From Coniella vitis (taxonomy: Eukaryota > Ascomycota > Sordariomycetes > Diaporthales > Schizoparmaceae), in the NCBI GenBank assembly GCA_011317545.1, contig WUJK01000007.1, forward strand, positions 1,860,001 through 1,924,000: a stretch of 64,000 nt of DNA. The letters run 5' to 3'. A model generated the notes under the pieces. That model was not told the DNA's origin and ran no database searches. It was given only the letters and a program-made list of their open reading frames with translations. Both the position numbers and the translations under genes were made by a program. This document shows positions 37,092 through 47,399 of this stretch, in pieces; position 1 is the stretch's first letter, and each line of letters opens with the position of its first letter.

Positions 37092-38115
37092 ATGGAGTCA
37101 GCAGTCGAGCATACCGACCGCAATGCAGTGACGCCCTTCCTTGTGAAGTTGTTCTATCGAACAGGCGCATTCCACAGGCAAGTATAAACCTCCAATCCGC
37201 AAATGACCTAATACGCCACAAAGCACAGTGATTCTCATGTCTATTCCAGCAGAAAGTTGATTCGGAATAACTACACTCAAACTAACAGGATCACGAGGAC
37301 TTGGAAGACCGGATGAATTCACAGCACACCCAATGGACCTCCCACCACACATCACCATCCACACCTGGCCAACAGCGACACTCCTAGAGCTTACCCACCT
37401 TTTGGCCGCTCACTCGCCACACATCCTCCCGAACCCTAGCATCGGCACACGTCTGGTCTACCGCCTGCTCTACCATGATACCCGCAACAGCAGCAACACA
37501 AGCAGCGGCACAACGGCCTCTCCATCGGGTCCTTCTTCCTCTTCCACCACTGCGCCTCGCCTGGCAAGCCAGGATCTTGGCTCCGTGGTGGTTGGAGACG
37601 GCGGACCGGGCATTGTTGTGCCGACTCGCATAAACAACGATGGTGATGGCGACGTACGTATGGATAACGACGACACGGCGGCCACAGTTGAGAATGGCGG
37701 CACTGGCGGGCACCATGCCGCTGCTACTACTATGAGCAGCGAGGCTGACGCGCGCAAGACGCTAGCTGCGGCGCGATTCGTTGCGGGGGATTTTCTGAGC
37801 GTGGCCATTTTGCCGCCAAATGCGGTTGATGGGAGCGTGCAGCCGGCTTCAGCTGCGAGAATGGGAAGGGGCTACGGAATTGGTCAGGCGACTGTGGGCC
37901 TGAGCGGACTACCGCCGTCGCATAATGGTCCCGGCAGAGAGAGAGGATATGGGTATGGAAGAGGTCGGACGCTGGATTCGAGGACGGGAGGTGGTATGAT
38001 GCATGTGCGAGAAGGACCAAATACTGTTGCACTTCCCATGGGTGAATGGAGAAGAGGTGAGAAGTTACCGGATATGCCACCGCCCAATCGAGGAAGGGGA
38101 AAGAGACGTTGGTGA
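37092..38115 (+). CDS. SAP18: SAP18 family protein (Sin3-associated polypeptide-like)
   Basis: SAP18 has a ubiquitin-like fold and in animals links the Sin3 histone-deacetylase and the exon-junction ASAP complex. Two exons, 37092-37177 and 37308-38115, give 297 residues. Exon 1 encodes TPFLVKLFYRTGAFH, the family's first strand. The join restores RPDEF, the family's core motif, then ITIHTWPTATLLELTHLLA and TRLVYRLLYHD. The intron begins with GCAAGT, so it is a GC-AG intron. The late strand of the fold (AARFVAGDFLSVAILPPN) follows only after an insertion of about 90 low-complexity residues rich in Ser, Thr, Gly and Asp. The C-terminus is Gly/Arg-rich (GRERGYGYGRGR, NRGRGKRRW), suggesting RNA contact. 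Animal SAP18 is about half as long. Confidence 0.9.
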
Positions 38116-38399
38116 AGTGGATGTTATGTGAGATGGGTTATGTCTTAAGCAGAACACAGGATGCCGCTGTACACGTTACGGCTGTATTGCGAGTATTGGA
38201 AAGCCCAGGTGAATCAGGCTAGGCGTTCAGGAGACAAAGCGAGCAATGATACAGAATTATTCCACAACACATAGACAACCATGAGTTTCTTCTCGGATTT
38301 GGTTGGTTGCTTCGTTGTGGTCCACAACACCTGACCCTGCCATTGCCTTATATCCGTCCTATGGACCATTCTCTTTCTTCGACCAACTCGAGTCCTTGT

Positions 38400-38959
38400 C
38401 TAGTATTCGACAGCCAAGTCGCCTCGTCTCTTTGCCCGGAGATTGTATTTGCCCTATTTGATCGCAAATAATCAGTTGTGCGCCGGCCTCTCGAATCATC
38501 ATCTGCTGGGAAAAAGTATGCCGGCTGGGTCCCTGTAGCCAAACGTACATCTGTCGATTGAGCCACCGCATACACTAACGAAGGTACGGCTATCACATAG
38601 GCAAAGGAGATCCATGCTGTTCGGGGCGTCCACCGGAAATACTTGTACCGGTTCGAGCTCATGTCTAGCCACAGCTCTGTTAGCGCATGCTTCCACAGAC
38701 CTTGTGCCAGCCATCTCGAAGACACAAAACTTCGACCACCCAGCGCAAAGCTATCCACTCATCGAGTGACAGTGAAGGCCAGGCGGTACGGTGGGACGAT
38801 GGGAGGGGCGGGAGACTCGAGATGGGTGCGAACGTACTGGCGAGCCGGACAATGGCCGGGTCCATGGCCAGCTCTATGTCGGAAAGTTAGCATTACCGCG
38901 TCCATTTGGTGCGATTCACGTCTTAAAATGGACTGACTGAAGTGTTTTAGACCCGCCAT
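38400..38959 (-). CDS. NADH:ubiquinone oxidoreductase B15/NDUFB4-like subunit
   Basis: Accessory subunit of mitochondrial complex I, in the membrane arm. The gene was assembled from splice signals: exons 38959-38938 (22 nt), 38873-38838 (36 nt), 38664-38549 (116 nt) and 38453-38400 (54 nt), totalling 228 nt and 75 residues, with phases 1, 1 and 0 consistent throughout. The product starts MAGLKHFKLAMDPAIVRLA, continues with SSNRYKYFRWTPRTAWISF and a single hydrophobic segment (AYVIAVPSLVYAVA), and ends KYNLRAKRRGDLAVEY. The NRYKYFRWTPRTA block and the GK-Y-x-RGKRRGD-like tail match what I know of fungal B15-type subunits. All four exons lie in one 560-bp interval, between the SAP18-like and GST genes. 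Family confidence is good; the precise orthologue name is less so. Confidence 0.85.
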
Positions 38960-39710
38960 CTTGATTGTGATGTCCACGGGACTCGAATTCCTATGGGTAA
39001 TTGGGTGGATTGCTGTCACGTTTGGCGTGTGAAGACGTTGGTGATGGACAGGCGTCGTTCACAATGATACCAAAAGCTGATCCGTGCACAGGAGGCTGTT
39101 AGGTAATCATACATGAGGGCAACCCTGCTCCCGCTGCAGGTACTTCGATACATGTATGTGACACGATCACTACTAGTACGTACATACCTGAAAGTATGGA
39201 CACAGTACATAGTAACATCTCTATGACGCACGATGCGGGCGGACATTCTCAACATCTCAGATGTTATCAGTCAGTGCAGTATGTCAGTGTAGGCTCTAAG
39301 CTCGCCATGTTCCTACCCAAGGAAATAGATATGGCTCATCTTGATAGGCGAGCAGCAATACGTGTTTTCCAGCCCATCAAATTCATGATTAGCGAGAACA
39401 AGCTTTTGCATCACATCTCAGGGGGGGGAGGGCCTCGGTGTTGAGTAGCGGAGCTTCCGTCAAAGCAGCCTCGGCATTTTGAGAGTCTGATCTTCCACCG
39501 TATTTAGGGGTTGTAGAAGTAGTGACCGCAATCATGTGCTCGCTGTAACTACCTAGGTGCCTAGGTCCATGTAAAAGATATTGAACACACACATGACCTG
39601 ATAATTGGTTTTGTTCTGTCATTCACGCTTCAAACGGCCAACGACTTGTCTTCTCGGCTAACCATCATCTACTAGGCCATCTTGCAGTGTTAGCTTTAGC
39701 ACGGCTCAAC
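38960..39710. other. Divergent promoter region, complex I subunit / GST
   Basis: About 750 bp between two divergent starts. One TACATAGTA copy lies at 39206-39214, and a CCTAGGTGCCTAGG-like inverted string lies near 39552. No other gene is seen. Confidence 0.5.
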
Positions 39711-40673
39711 ATGGCTGCCGAAAATCCCATGATCCTGGTCCACTGGTGAGTATCTTAATCTGTGTTTCAAGCGATGTCCTCTTCCCATGGCTAATCATCA
39801 TTGCCTTCCCCAGGCTTAATGGTTCGCGAGCTCACTCTATCCTGTGGCTCTTGGAAGAGCTGCAAGAGCCATATAAGGTAGAGGTCTACCATCGCCAGGC
39901 CAATGCACTAGCACCTCCGGAGCTTGCCAAGGTCCATCCGTTGGGCAAAGCGCCCGTCATCAGCATAACTGCCTCAGGCGCAACAGAACCGGTAGTGTTG
40001 GCCGAAACCCCCTTCATTTTTCAGTATCTTCTCGAGCACTCTGAGAAGGGCAAAAGCCTTGTGCCTACGCGCTGGAAAGAGGGCCAAGAGGGCAAGCTGT
40101 TGGGAGAGACAGAGGCGTGGATGCGATATCAGTACCTGATGTACTACATCGAGGGTTCCTTCATGCCAGTGCTGGTTCAATATCTTATCTTTTCTGGTAA
40201 GATTTGCCTAGCCCTGCCCTGCTCCGCCCCGTCTCTAAGATCCTATGGCGCGGGAAAAAGAAACGCAAGCTTGCTAACAATTTGATTATTCCTTAGCCCT
40301 GAAAGGAAACCAAATACCGCTGCTGATCCGCCCCATTTCTAGCGCCATTGCTAGCAGACTGATCTCCATGATTACCAAGCCCAATGCGAAGAAACATCTT
40401 GGTTTCTTGGAAAGCCAACTCGAGACGTCTGGGGGCGACTTCATCACGGGCCCTGAATTTACTGCTGCTGATATCCAGCTCGGCTATGGCTTGATCGCCG
40501 GCAAGCTCGCCTTCGACAACATGGGCAAGTGGGACAGAGGGACTGCAAGGGAGACATACCCCAAGCTGTTTGCCTACATTGACCGGTTGGAGCAGCACCC
40601 GGGATTCCTCAAGGCTGTTGAAAAATCCAAGGAAGTGGACAATGGCGAGTTTGCGATTGCGCCCAAGCTCTAG
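39711..40673 (+). CDS. Glutathione S-transferase
   Basis: Cytosolic enzyme conjugating glutathione to electrophiles. Three exons, 39711-39745, 39814-40196 and 40297-40673, give 264 residues with exact phase agreement. The N-terminal thioredoxin fold shows ILVHWLNGSRAHSILWLLEEL, the cis-Pro strand GKAPVISI and the glutathione-binding ETPFIFQYLLEH. The C-terminal helical domain has FITGPEFTAADIQLGYGL, carrying the Asp of the N-capping box, and YPKLFAYIDRLEQHPGFLKA. There is no signal peptide. It resembles the fungal class with a G/NSRA active-site start related to yeast GTT1. The substrate is unknown, and no biosynthetic genes lie beside it, so a general detoxification role is the simplest reading. 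Confidence 0.94.
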
Positions 40674-43106
40674 GCGCAAGGCGGCGTCATGGCCAATGGG
40701 TGGATACGTGCGTTTCTTGTGATCAGGCTCGATGCTGATCATGATGTGGGTCAATATGTGTCAATAGTGAAGGCATGATGTGCCTTTGGAAGTAATGTTA
40801 TCTTGTTCTCCGCTCTAGCAATCAGGTGAGACTGGAATGCTATACGAACGGAAGCCTACAGCTCAGAGGGGTGTGTATGGTAGGAGGGTGTGCAACATGA
40901 CCCAGAGAGACCCCGAGAACACTATTGCTATCCAATGGTATGGTGTAGATGGGCATTGCTGCAAGGAAACTGTGAGACAAGCTTTCTAGAATCTCTCTAA
41001 ACGCTGCCTAACGAGGTTTCGACGATGATGTGCAGGACATTTAGAGATGGGAGTGCCATGCCGCCAACCCTAACCCCAACTAAGAAGGCCAATCTGCGAA
41101 TCTGCCAGGCTGCCAACCTACGGTAAGAGCGCAAGCCAAGCAGCGCTGCCCCCGGGGCTTGCCTTGCCCTCCTGGAAGTTGACTACATACGTAAGTACAA
41201 CGCGAATCAGATCACAGTACGACCTGGGACAGCCAGCACTCAATCAAGCGCCCGTCGCGAAACCGGGCCCTCGTTGCAGCTCTTTGATTAGACGACCAGC
41301 AGTCATTTCCACCAGCGAGTACATTTGCTTCACTGCCTGTCACGAGTACGTCGGCCCAAGCCACGCACCTCTCGAGGCGGCGTTTCGAGTCTTGTCCTTG
41401 CCGTGCCTCGTCCATCACATTGGCAAACTGCAGACGCCATCCCGGCTTTTGTTTGAGACCTAGGCTGCATTACAACGAAGCCATCGATCTATCTGGTTGG
41501 TGTAGCACCCCTGCTCCTTTTTTCCTCACGGCTGGCCGGGGAACAGTCATCATCGCTTGCTTACCAGAGATTCCCTCTCGCCGCCGCGCAGGCTTGGAGT
41601 CAGCTTGCCAGTCTATATCCTGTGCCTGATACCGTCAGCGTTGCATTGCCGCCCCGACAAGAGACGACTTACACCGCTTCCAGAGGAGCCTGCCTGTCCC
41701 AGCAGCTGCCTGGACCACAAAATTGGGTTGGGCTGCGTGACAGAGAGACGTCGCTGCTCTTATGAGAGACACTTGGAGACTCGGGGCTGTGATTCGCTGC
41801 TGAGCAGGGAAAAGGCTGAGTCCTAAGGTCGCGCCGCAGCTACCACCATGGAGGTAAATCCTTTAATTCCCTATGCGCTATGATATTTGCTTCTGCTTCT
41901 GCATCACTACCGCATATCACCGTCTGTTCTTCAGCCCGTCCGAGCCCTCTCGGCAAGACATGGCCCCCTTCAGCCTATGATTGCCTTCGTCCAGTCTCTC
42001 GCTCGTGTCCGCTCGATATGACCACAACTTACTGCCGCCGCTACTACGGCCTCGGTTTTTCCTCGTCACACCTGAGCAATGAAATCCAGCTTTGCACCAG
42101 AGTATTCTTGATCAGCAGTCCTCTTGCCCCATCTTTTACTGCCCAGTGGCAGTCGGCATCTGCGCCTGCTTGCGTACTCCTACCGGCAAAGCTGTGAACT
42201 TGGTCAGCATCGACCGCATCCTCCTCCTTCTCGTCCTCTATGGTTTGTCAGATTCGAATTCAAGGTGACAGGCAGAGCTACGAAAGACAAGGCGCCTCTT
42301 TCACACTCGACGCTCCCCAGCTACGTCCAAGTTTGCCTGAAGCCGCTGCTCAGTGAGCCTGTACCACCATAAGAATGACAAATTCTCCCGCTTTTCCGAG
42401 CTCGCCGCTTTTCACAAGGGACATCACATCTCCCACAACATAACACTCCACCACATTCGGTAGTCGAACAGCAGCGGCTAAGGGCAGCGACTCGACCAGA
42501 GTTCGGCTAGCTGCCTGTCCAGCCAGATAGAATCTGGTGGACGAGCGCCGGCTCATCTTTCGCCTGCCTGCTATCACAATGGGTCGACTCGTTCTCAACT
42601 ATGAGTCTTCGTTATCTGCTATCTTTAGCCCAGCAGAAAACATTTCGAGTATCTCTACTCTACAGGCCATGCTAGTACCTCAGGTCCTCCCCCCCCAAAA
42701 AGAAAACTGGATTTAACTAGCCTCTTCCTGACAAACGGTTCGCTCTGCGAGATTGCCTGCTACGCACCGGTCCGTCCCGCCCGAACGAACCGTGATTAGT
42801 CGGGTAACCTTCTCTTTCGGTGTAAACCAAACTTGTCCAAAAGGCTTTCCCGGACTTGAACCGTATATGTGGCGGACGGCAAGCTTTCGCGTCCGGCGTC
42901 TTATATGCATCGCACTATATATTCATGGCTTAAAGTGCTCTGCTTAAATCGACGACGTTCTCTTTCTATGGTTTTACTATTTTGTTTATTTGACGCTTAC
43001 CCTGATATCCACGATACCCTTCTGCTGCTTTTCGATTTTTGGAGTTCGAACTTATGCCTCTATTCTCTACTCTTACTCTTGTGTCCTGTCCTTTCCTAGA
43101 GTCACA
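40674..43106. other. Intergenic region between GST and GTR2
   Basis: About 2.4 kb without recognisable genes. From 42100 on it is C/T-rich and probably includes a long GTR2 leader. A run of eight C residues near 42690 is the only obvious simple repeat. ORFs of up to 105 codons have no recognisable features. Confidence 0.5.
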
Positions 43107-44436
43107 ATGTCTTCTGATGCTCCACTTTGGAGCTCTTCCGCCCCAGGGACACCACGACGATCCCACATCAGATACATCAGTCCAGCGGTACTAAATCTTG
43201 AACGCGTTTATGAGCAGAACCGAGCACGACTCCAGCAGCGAGACGGTGCGCTGTCCCCCACGAGTGAGAATGCTTCTGTCAATGCTGGCAAGGGAAAGCC
43301 GAGGTTGCTCTTGATGGGACAAAGAAGGTATGAGAGAAATACACCTTGTGTGACAGAGCTAAATGAGGACATGTCGACTGATTCGGTAGCAGGAGCGGCA
43401 AATCCTCCATATCAAGTGTTGTTTTCCACAACGTACCACCAAGCGAAACATTATTTCTGGAGTCGACAGTAAGAATACAGAAAGACTCAATGGCGTATGT
43501 TTTTTAGAGACAGCAACAGGCCTGCCGGTGGAAGAAGTCAGCAATACTGACCTTGTTCCTTTTTCTTATATGTATAGATCGTTCATGGATTTCCAAGTCT
43601 GGGACTTCCCTGGCCAAATCGACTTTCTCGAAAACCCGGGCTTCGATATCGACGCAGTCTTTGGCGAGGTCGGTGCCTTGATATGGGTCATTGACGCCCA
43701 AGACGACTATCTTGAGGCTGTCTCTCGTCTCAACTCCACCATTCTGTACCTTCAACGGAATTACCCCTCCATCAACATTGAGGTCTTCATCCACAAAGTC
43801 GACGGCCTGTCAGATGACTACAAGCTCGACATCCAACGTGACATTACCATCCGCATCCAAGACGAGTTATCTGATGAAGGCTTCGAGAATGCCCCTGTCA
43901 CCTTCCACCTTACGTCCATCTACAACCACTCCATCTTTGAGGCCTTTAGCAAAGTCATACAAAAGCTCGTTCCGCGGCTTGGCCAGCTCGAGGCCATGCT
44001 CACCAATCTCTGCCGTACCTGCCGCTTTGAAAAGGCATACCTTTTTGACGTCCTCTCTAAAATTTACATTGCTACCGACTCGGCGCCCGCTGACATGGCC
44101 TCTTACGAGATCTGCTCCGACTACATTGACGTTATCATCGATGTCAGCATGGTCTATGGCAGCTGGTCGCGCAGCAAAGCCCAGCGCGACAAGCTCGAGG
44201 GCCCGCCCTGGCATCAAAAGCTAGAGGACCAGGTCGCAGTTTCGTTTGCAGAGAGCCACATTGTCGTCAATGAAGGATTGCGCCCTATTATGCTGCGCGA
44301 AGTCGACAGGTACCTTGCCCTTGTGGCAATCATGAAGGAGGGCAGCTATGAAAAGATGCCGTTGGTCAATATGAATGTGGATGTGGTGGCCAAGGGTCTT
44401 ACAGAGTTCTTCGAGGTTACCAAGCGCGGAAAGTAA
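43107..44436 (+). CDS. GTR2: Rag-family small GTPase GTR2 (RagC/D orthologue)
   Basis: GTPase that pairs with Gtr1 at the vacuole in the EGO complex and signals amino-acid state to TORC1. Three exons, 43107-43327, 43393-43494 and 43578-44436, give 393 residues. The first splice rebuilds the P-loop GQRRSGKSS, the second rebuilds KDSMASFMDFQVWDFPGQ with the G3 motif DFPGQ. IHKVDGLSDDYK supplies the G4 (H/N)KxD element. The C-terminal half is the roadblock-fold dimerisation domain (RFEKAYLFDVLSKIYIATDS). RagC/D identity is favoured over RagA by the IDFLENPGFDI segment and by the 70-residue extension before the P-loop. The acceptor of intron 1 is CAG at 43392, because only that keeps the P-loop intact. 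Confidence 0.96.
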
Positions 44437-44819
44437 AAATGCATGGCAGGTATTTATTCGGAGTTCGGGGGATGATGCGAGAGCAACGAATACGAGCTGC
44501 ATCGCGCAAGCAGGGTGGTCGGCCGCTTAGCTGGTGTCTGTAGGTACTCTGCGATTAGAAGAGAGGAATTCACTAAATCCAGATGAGATGGAACCAAGCA
44601 AGGCTCAAGTCACGCACGAATGACACCTTTCAAGAAAAGAAAAAAAAGATTGAATGTATACAAGTACATGATTGTTAAATTGTTCTTGTTCATGACCCAA
44701 GCACACAACCAGAACCCTCTATTCCGTTGCTATTCCGAAGTACCTGATATCCCAACGCCGATGCTATGTTAATTTTTTCATTGTACATTTCGTGTCCATT
44801 TAGAAGCTTTGGCTCCGCT
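44437..44819. other. Convergent spacer between GTR2 and LCAT-like gene
   Basis: A 383-bp region between two facing stop codons, AT-rich compared with its neighbours. It must contain both polyadenylation regions. Nothing else is visible. Confidence 0.55.
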
Positions 44820-45293
44820 TCAGTCGCCGTCATCCCTACTATTCTGCTCAACGCCTAACCCAATCCCCTTTTCTCTACCGCGTAGCACGCTCCCAAGTGC
44901 CCTTCCAACAGCATTCGTATCCCCCAAGATCGAAATATGGCCCTTATCCGTACTGATACGCCCACCTTTGACGATTTCGTAACCAGGAGGGGGCATCGCC
45001 TCGCGCGCAAGGACCACGCCGTCGCCAGAGCGAAAGACGAGGTCGTCGTAGACGTCAGCGCATGGGATCGCCTCACGGCACGACACCCTTGTGGCGTAGA
45101 CAGTAGGGATCTCCTTGCCGTATATGACGGCAATAGGCGGGTAAGCGTTGGCTGCTTGGTGTGAAGCTTTATGTTGAAGGCCCTCACGGAAGCGCTTCGT
45201 CTCGGCTAGGACGCGTGTGAGGTAAGCATAATTGCGCGCATGCTCGGCTTCAGCGCGTTGTATGCGCTTTGAAGGAGATGAGGTGCGTTGTTG

Positions 45294-45324
<31 letters not shown>

Positions 45325-47399
45325 TGATTGTGGTCTTCGGCCACCGAGGACGAAGCCATCTGTGGCGCCAGCGTGCGGTCTTTAATCAGCTTACGGGGCG
45401 GCGACGTATCGGCCTTCCTGGCTGACGGATCGCTGCTACTGCGGCCGCGCGCCAGAGAATCTGTAAGATTGAGAAAAGAACCCAGAGAGCTGGTACGCTT
45501 GGCGACAAAAGGAGGCAGGGCCGGGCCGCCGACACTGGGACATAGACGATATTTAACCCAGTCGTCCGGGTTGTAAAAGTCAATATTGTACTCTTCACCT
45601 GTGGTCTTGTCGACGAAACAAAAGCCGTCTTCTGGCAAAAAGACGAAGGTCGTCCGTAGGGAGAAATTGACGTGAGCCGTCAGGACCTTTTCGTTGAGAA
45701 GTACTGCATCGCCGTTGCGGAGCGGGCCGAGGATGTTGATGCACCGCTGCGGGGAGCCAGCATAGACGACTCCCGAAAATAGCTCCGGGTTGCAGTTGAC
45801 TGCGTATCTAGTGATGATACCACCCAAAGAGTGTGCAATCACCAAGGCGCCGCTGGGTCTTGATCCTTGATTTGACGGAAGAGTCTTGAGGAAGGCAAGC
45901 AGCTTCTGGGAGAGGAGCTGAGGGCTCAGACGCCAGTCGTAGCCGTAATCATGCACCCGCAACTTTCCGGATCTGTAGTTGTCGCTTTCGCGCAACCTCT
46001 TGAACAATCGCCGCGATATGTCGACTGGTCCAATGTTCTTCAACATGCCCGAGGGAATGATGCTTTCCTCCATTCGCTCCTCATCCTCAGGGTCCAGACC
46101 GACTTCCAGATTCACTTTCCGAACATTGAGGCCCACCTTGATAGGTACCCACAGTTGCCTGTGAGGAGGCTCGGCAGACCGCAAGATAGAGCCCCTGTAA
46201 CCACCCATGATCACCACGTCTCCAGTCAAGGTCTCCAAGACGCTGTCAAGAGGGTCCTTAGGGCTCTTCATTGTCCGTACAGAGCCAGACCTGCGGGGAT
46301 GATCAACCATGTCATCCAAGGAAAATTCGGTCTTCTTTAGAGGCGAGCGCAGATTTAGTGTGTTGGGGATGCTCGGCAGTTTGAATGACGGCGGATCAAA
46401 GGAATCCACGATTGCCTTGAACCTCGAATTGACCTGCTCCCGTACATGAGTAAAACGTTGATCATCGCCAAAACTAGACATGCGAGAGAGAGAGTGGTAA
46501 AGGATAGATTCGTCGGAAGTGGATCGTTTCAAAGCCAGAGAACGTCGTCTTGCTGCGCTGGCGGCATCTGCCTGTGTTTCTTGTGTGAGGCGTGGCGTGC
46601 CGCGCGGGCTGAGTGGGAAGGTGTCCGGATGCTGTGGGCTGTTTAAAGACGTTGCTACATTTTTGGTATCCGCAGACTGAGTATTGGTGGTCAAGGACGA
46701 GAAAAAGGCGGGGACGCTGAGTCGATTCGGTAGCGAGGGTAGTGACAACGAGGGCAGGGCTTTAGACAGCCGTTTGAAGGCATCCGTGCCACCGGATGCC
46801 GAACGTCGGTGCCGTGTTCCCGAGAGTGCAGCCCCCAGCGCCGGCCTGGAGGTTGGCGCTGCTGAAGGCGAGACCACAATGTCCCTAGGCCCAGTTTTCC
46901 AAGGGGTAGGCAATGGCTCGGGCGAGGGAGGCTGAGGAGGCGGTATGGAAACCGCCCTGGGCGCCTTGGACGGCGCCACGGTCGGGGCTGGACGATTGGA
47001 CTTGAGTGCCTCAGAGTGGGTGGGTGTGTCGTCACCCGATGTATCGTCGTCCTTGTCGCCCTGTGGACTTTCAAAGTAGCCCTCGACGATGCGATCCATA
47101 GCGGCCATCTTCTCGGCGGCTGGCGTCTTGGGGGAGGTGAGGCGGGTCACGACAGGACTCATGGCTGGCTCGATGAGAGACTGGGCATCGCCCTCGCCAT
47201 AAGCGTTGTCGTCATCGTCGCCCAAGCCATCGGCGGGAGGGCTAGCCTTTGGTGGGGGAACATTGGCGCTCGGGATTCGGAGAGGGTGCAACTGTGGCGA
47301 CAGCGATGGTGATGCGTTTGTTGCTGCTGGTCTGCGGTGTGCGGCTTCGTTTTGGCGGCTGAAGGGGCCCATGGTTGTGGTGGTGATGGACTTGGCCAT
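44820..47399 (-). CDS. LCAT-like alpha/beta-hydrolase (lipase/acyltransferase)
   Basis: Single-exon gene of 859 residues; a second in-frame Met (MGPFSRQNE) lies nine codons on. The first 370 residues are Ser/Pro-rich and look disordered. The hydrolase domain starts near GDVVIMGGYRGSILRSA and continues with RVHDYGYDWRLS, typical of the lecithin:cholesterol acyltransferase family. A catalytic triad can be placed: Ser524 in AHSLGG, Asp793 in RSGDGVV and His821 in KGHISILGD. A polyglutamine run lies between Ser and Asp. No signal peptide or membrane helix is seen, so the protein is probably cytosolic or peripherally membrane-bound, unlike secreted LCAT. Substrate unknown; phospholipid or sterol ester chemistry is an inference from the fold. 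Confidence 0.88.
45286..45328 (+). repeat. TTG/CTG triplet run encoding polyglutamine
   Basis: Mixed TTG and CTG triplets inside the LCAT-like gene, read on the minus strand as about 13 Gln codons between the catalytic Ser and Asp. Confidence 0.85.

Noticed and set aside
42851..42862. B-box-like GGTTCAAGTCCG on the minus strand, suggesting a tRNA
   Set aside because: The T-arm pairs poorly, no A-box or acceptor stem can be placed at the right distance, and no cloverleaf forms.
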